A stretch of DNA of 15,836 bases, taken from contig CAYYWZ010000083.1 of NCBI GenBank assembly GCA_964475415.1, forward strand, positions 1-15,836, written 5' to 3'. The translations under genes and the position numbers were made by a program. Positions 14,681 to 15,836 of this stretch are shown here, piece after piece; the first letter of the stretch is position 1, and each line of letters begins with the position of its first letter. Origin of the DNA: CALCMJ01 sp964475415. Lineage in GTDB: Bacteria > Bacteroidota > Bacteroidia > Chitinophagales > Saprospiraceae. Under the pieces are notes generated by a model that saw only the letters and a list, made by a program, of their open reading frames with translations, made no database searches and was not told the DNA's origin.

Positions 14681-15836
14681 ATGATGAAACAAATAATTAC
14701 AATCCTAACTTTAGTTTTATTTTTTGCAATAAATATAAAAGCTCAGTGTTGGTTCGTAGATGATAGTACCGACTCTGTATGCCAAACAGATCCTAGTGAT
14801 TCGTGCATTCCTATAACTTATCCTGATGGTACTCCCGCCCAATTTATCGAGGCTTTATCAATTGACCCTTCGGGTTCTCCTGTCTATGCTTCAGACGGAG
14901 GACAGGTAGGTATTTTAGATCCAAATACTGGAATATTTACACCTTTTGCAAACCCTTCTGGTTACGGAGATATAGATGGTTTAGCTTGGGATCCGAATAG
15001 TAACAAACTGTACGCAAGTATAAGATCAGGAGGAAATGATGAACTTGTATGCATAGAAACTTCTGGACCAAATGCTGGACTTCCACTCCCTGGAACAGAA
15101 GTAGAAGTGACAGGGTCAGGTCCTGATGTAGATGAATTAACCGTCCCTCCTAATACGTGTTCGAATGCGGGATTATTATATGCCACAATTAGTACAGCAT
15201 CAGGTTTTGTTTTAGCAACGATTGACCCTGTGAGTGGTATTGCGACAGAAATAGGTCCTTTTGGAATTCCAGATGTAGAGAGTATTACCTTTGATGCAAA
15301 TTGTAATTTATATGCTAACAACGGTGGTGGAGATTTATATTTAGTAGATCAAATTACCGGAGCCGTAATCGGTGATCCTATTCTTTCCGTAAATGGAAAT
15401 GATGTAGAAGGAATGTCTTGTGAAGATTCTACTCCTTTTGGGGCAAGTATCAGTAATTATATATGGGAAGATATCAATGGAGATGGCGTTCAAGATGCTG
15501 GTGAAAATGGTATTGCAGGGATATTAGTAAACTTATTAGACGATATGGGTAATCCGGTTTTAGACCCTGCGGGCAACCCTATAACTGCAACAACGGATGC
15601 GAATGGTGAATACTTATTTGATAATTTACCTGCTGGTGATTATACTGTAGTAATAGATCCTTCTAATTTCTCAGCAGGAGGTGCACTGGAAGACTATACA
15701 CAGACTTTTGATGAAGATGGCGGAGATGATGGATCTATTGATGTAAGCTTAGATTCTAATGAAGATCATATAACTGCAGACTTTGGTTATGCCCCGCTTG
15801 GTTCTATTGGTGATACTATTTTTGAAGACTTAGATG
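14681..15836 (+). CDS. SdrD-B-domain secreted surface protein, 5' part (runs off the window)
   Basis: An open frame continues from the ATG at 14681 (second ATG at 14684) to the window edge without a stop, giving at least 385 residues. A signal peptide (MKQIITILTLVLFFAINIKAQ) is followed by a roughly 230-residue domain rich in short beta repeats: LSIDPSGSPVYASDGGQVGI, LDPNTGIFTPF, GLAWDPNSNKLYAS, TIDPVSGIATEIGPFG and ITFDANCNLYANNGGGDLY. This looks like a beta propeller. From about residue 253 an SdrD-B-type domain begins: ISNYIWEDINGDGVQDAGENG, a calcium-loop-like acidic stretch, then ATTDANGEYLFDNLPAGDYTV and ending ITADFGYAP. A second copy starts at LGSIGDTIFEDLD as the sequence ends, so further repeats are likely. 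A poly-A stretch (14671-14678) precedes the start. Probable cell-surface or secreted structural role; sorting signal not visible. Confidence 0.88.
   Translation, partial: MMKQIITILTLVLFFAINIKAQCWFVDDSTDSVCQTDPSDSCIPITYPDGTPAQFIEALSIDPSGSPVYASDGGQVGILDPNTGIFTPFANPSGYGDIDGLAWDPNSNKLYASIRSGGNDELVCIETSGPNAGLPLPGTEVEVTGSGPDVDELTVPPNTCSNAGLLYATISTASGFVLATIDPVSGIATEIGPFGIPDVESITFDANCNLYANNGGGDLYLVDQITGAVIGDPILSVNGNDVEGMSCEDSTPFGASISNYIWEDINGDGVQDAGENGIAGILVNLLDDMGNPVLDPAGNPITATTDANGEYLFDNLPAGDYTVVIDPSNFSAGGALEDYTQTFDEDGGDDGSIDVSLDSNEDHITADFGYAPLGSIGDTIFEDLD

Noticed and set aside
14962..15321. 119-codon minus-strand open frame
   Set aside because: It is antisense to the SdrD-B protein, whose signal peptide, propeller-like repeats and SdrD-B domain are clear; the minus-strand product is low-complexity Ser/Pro/Gly and matches nothing.
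1..15836. CRISPR array, complete insertion sequence, prophage or integrase
   Set aside because: I looked for regularly spaced repeats and for DDE, HUH or recombinase motifs in the long frames and found none. The only regular repeats are coding (M56 28-residue units and PKD/SdrD-B domains).

Overview
The window looks like chromosomal DNA of a free-living or marine-type Bacteroidota, tentatively a Saprospirales-like member. The DNA is AT-rich. Promoter-like sites fit the phylum's TTG-N(17-23)-TAnnTTTG pattern. There is a very large PKD-repeat secreted protein ending in a CHU_C / gliding-motility type C-terminal domain (type IX secretion, type B signal). There is also a BlaI plus M56 peptidase pair of the Bacteroidota kind, and an SdrD-B-domain surface protein. 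The order-level placement is inference; the phylum is well supported.

Layout. Positions 5-75 (-) encode tRNA-Cys(GCA) with its own promoter. Positions 165-2568 (+) hold a short galactokinase overlapping a secreted S37/S28-type serine peptidase. After a 273-nt leader with a promoter-like site and a 20-bp dyad comes the 1852-residue adhesin-like PKD protein (2842-8400), followed by a hairpin terminator. A 359-nt gap with several dyads precedes a tightly packed three-gene unit (8760-11537): a BlaI-family repressor, an M56 (BlaR1/MecR1-like) membrane metallopeptidase with three exact-period 28-residue repeats, and a secreted PA14-OmpA protein. It converges on a minus-strand pair: an ALDH7/antiquitin-type aldehyde dehydrogenase followed, with TAA directly abutting ATG, by purU. 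Beyond a 457-nt AT-rich gap are a 54-codon remnant of a secreted surface protein and the start of an SdrD-B-repeat protein that runs off the right edge.

How the genes fit together. The most interesting unit is BlaI-M56-PA14/OmpA. In known BlaR1/BlaI systems the membrane protease senses a cell-wall signal and inactivates the repressor. Here no beta-lactamase is present. The third gene instead combines a possible carbohydrate-binding PA14 domain with a peptidoglycan-binding OmpA domain that keeps its key Asp and Arg. I infer an envelope or glycan sensing circuit. The large PKD and SdrD-B proteins are probable surface or secreted matrix proteins. The ALDH7-purU pair is housekeeping metabolism (semialdehyde oxidation; formate release from 10-formyl-THF). 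I see no CRISPR array, complete insertion sequence, integrase or phage gene.
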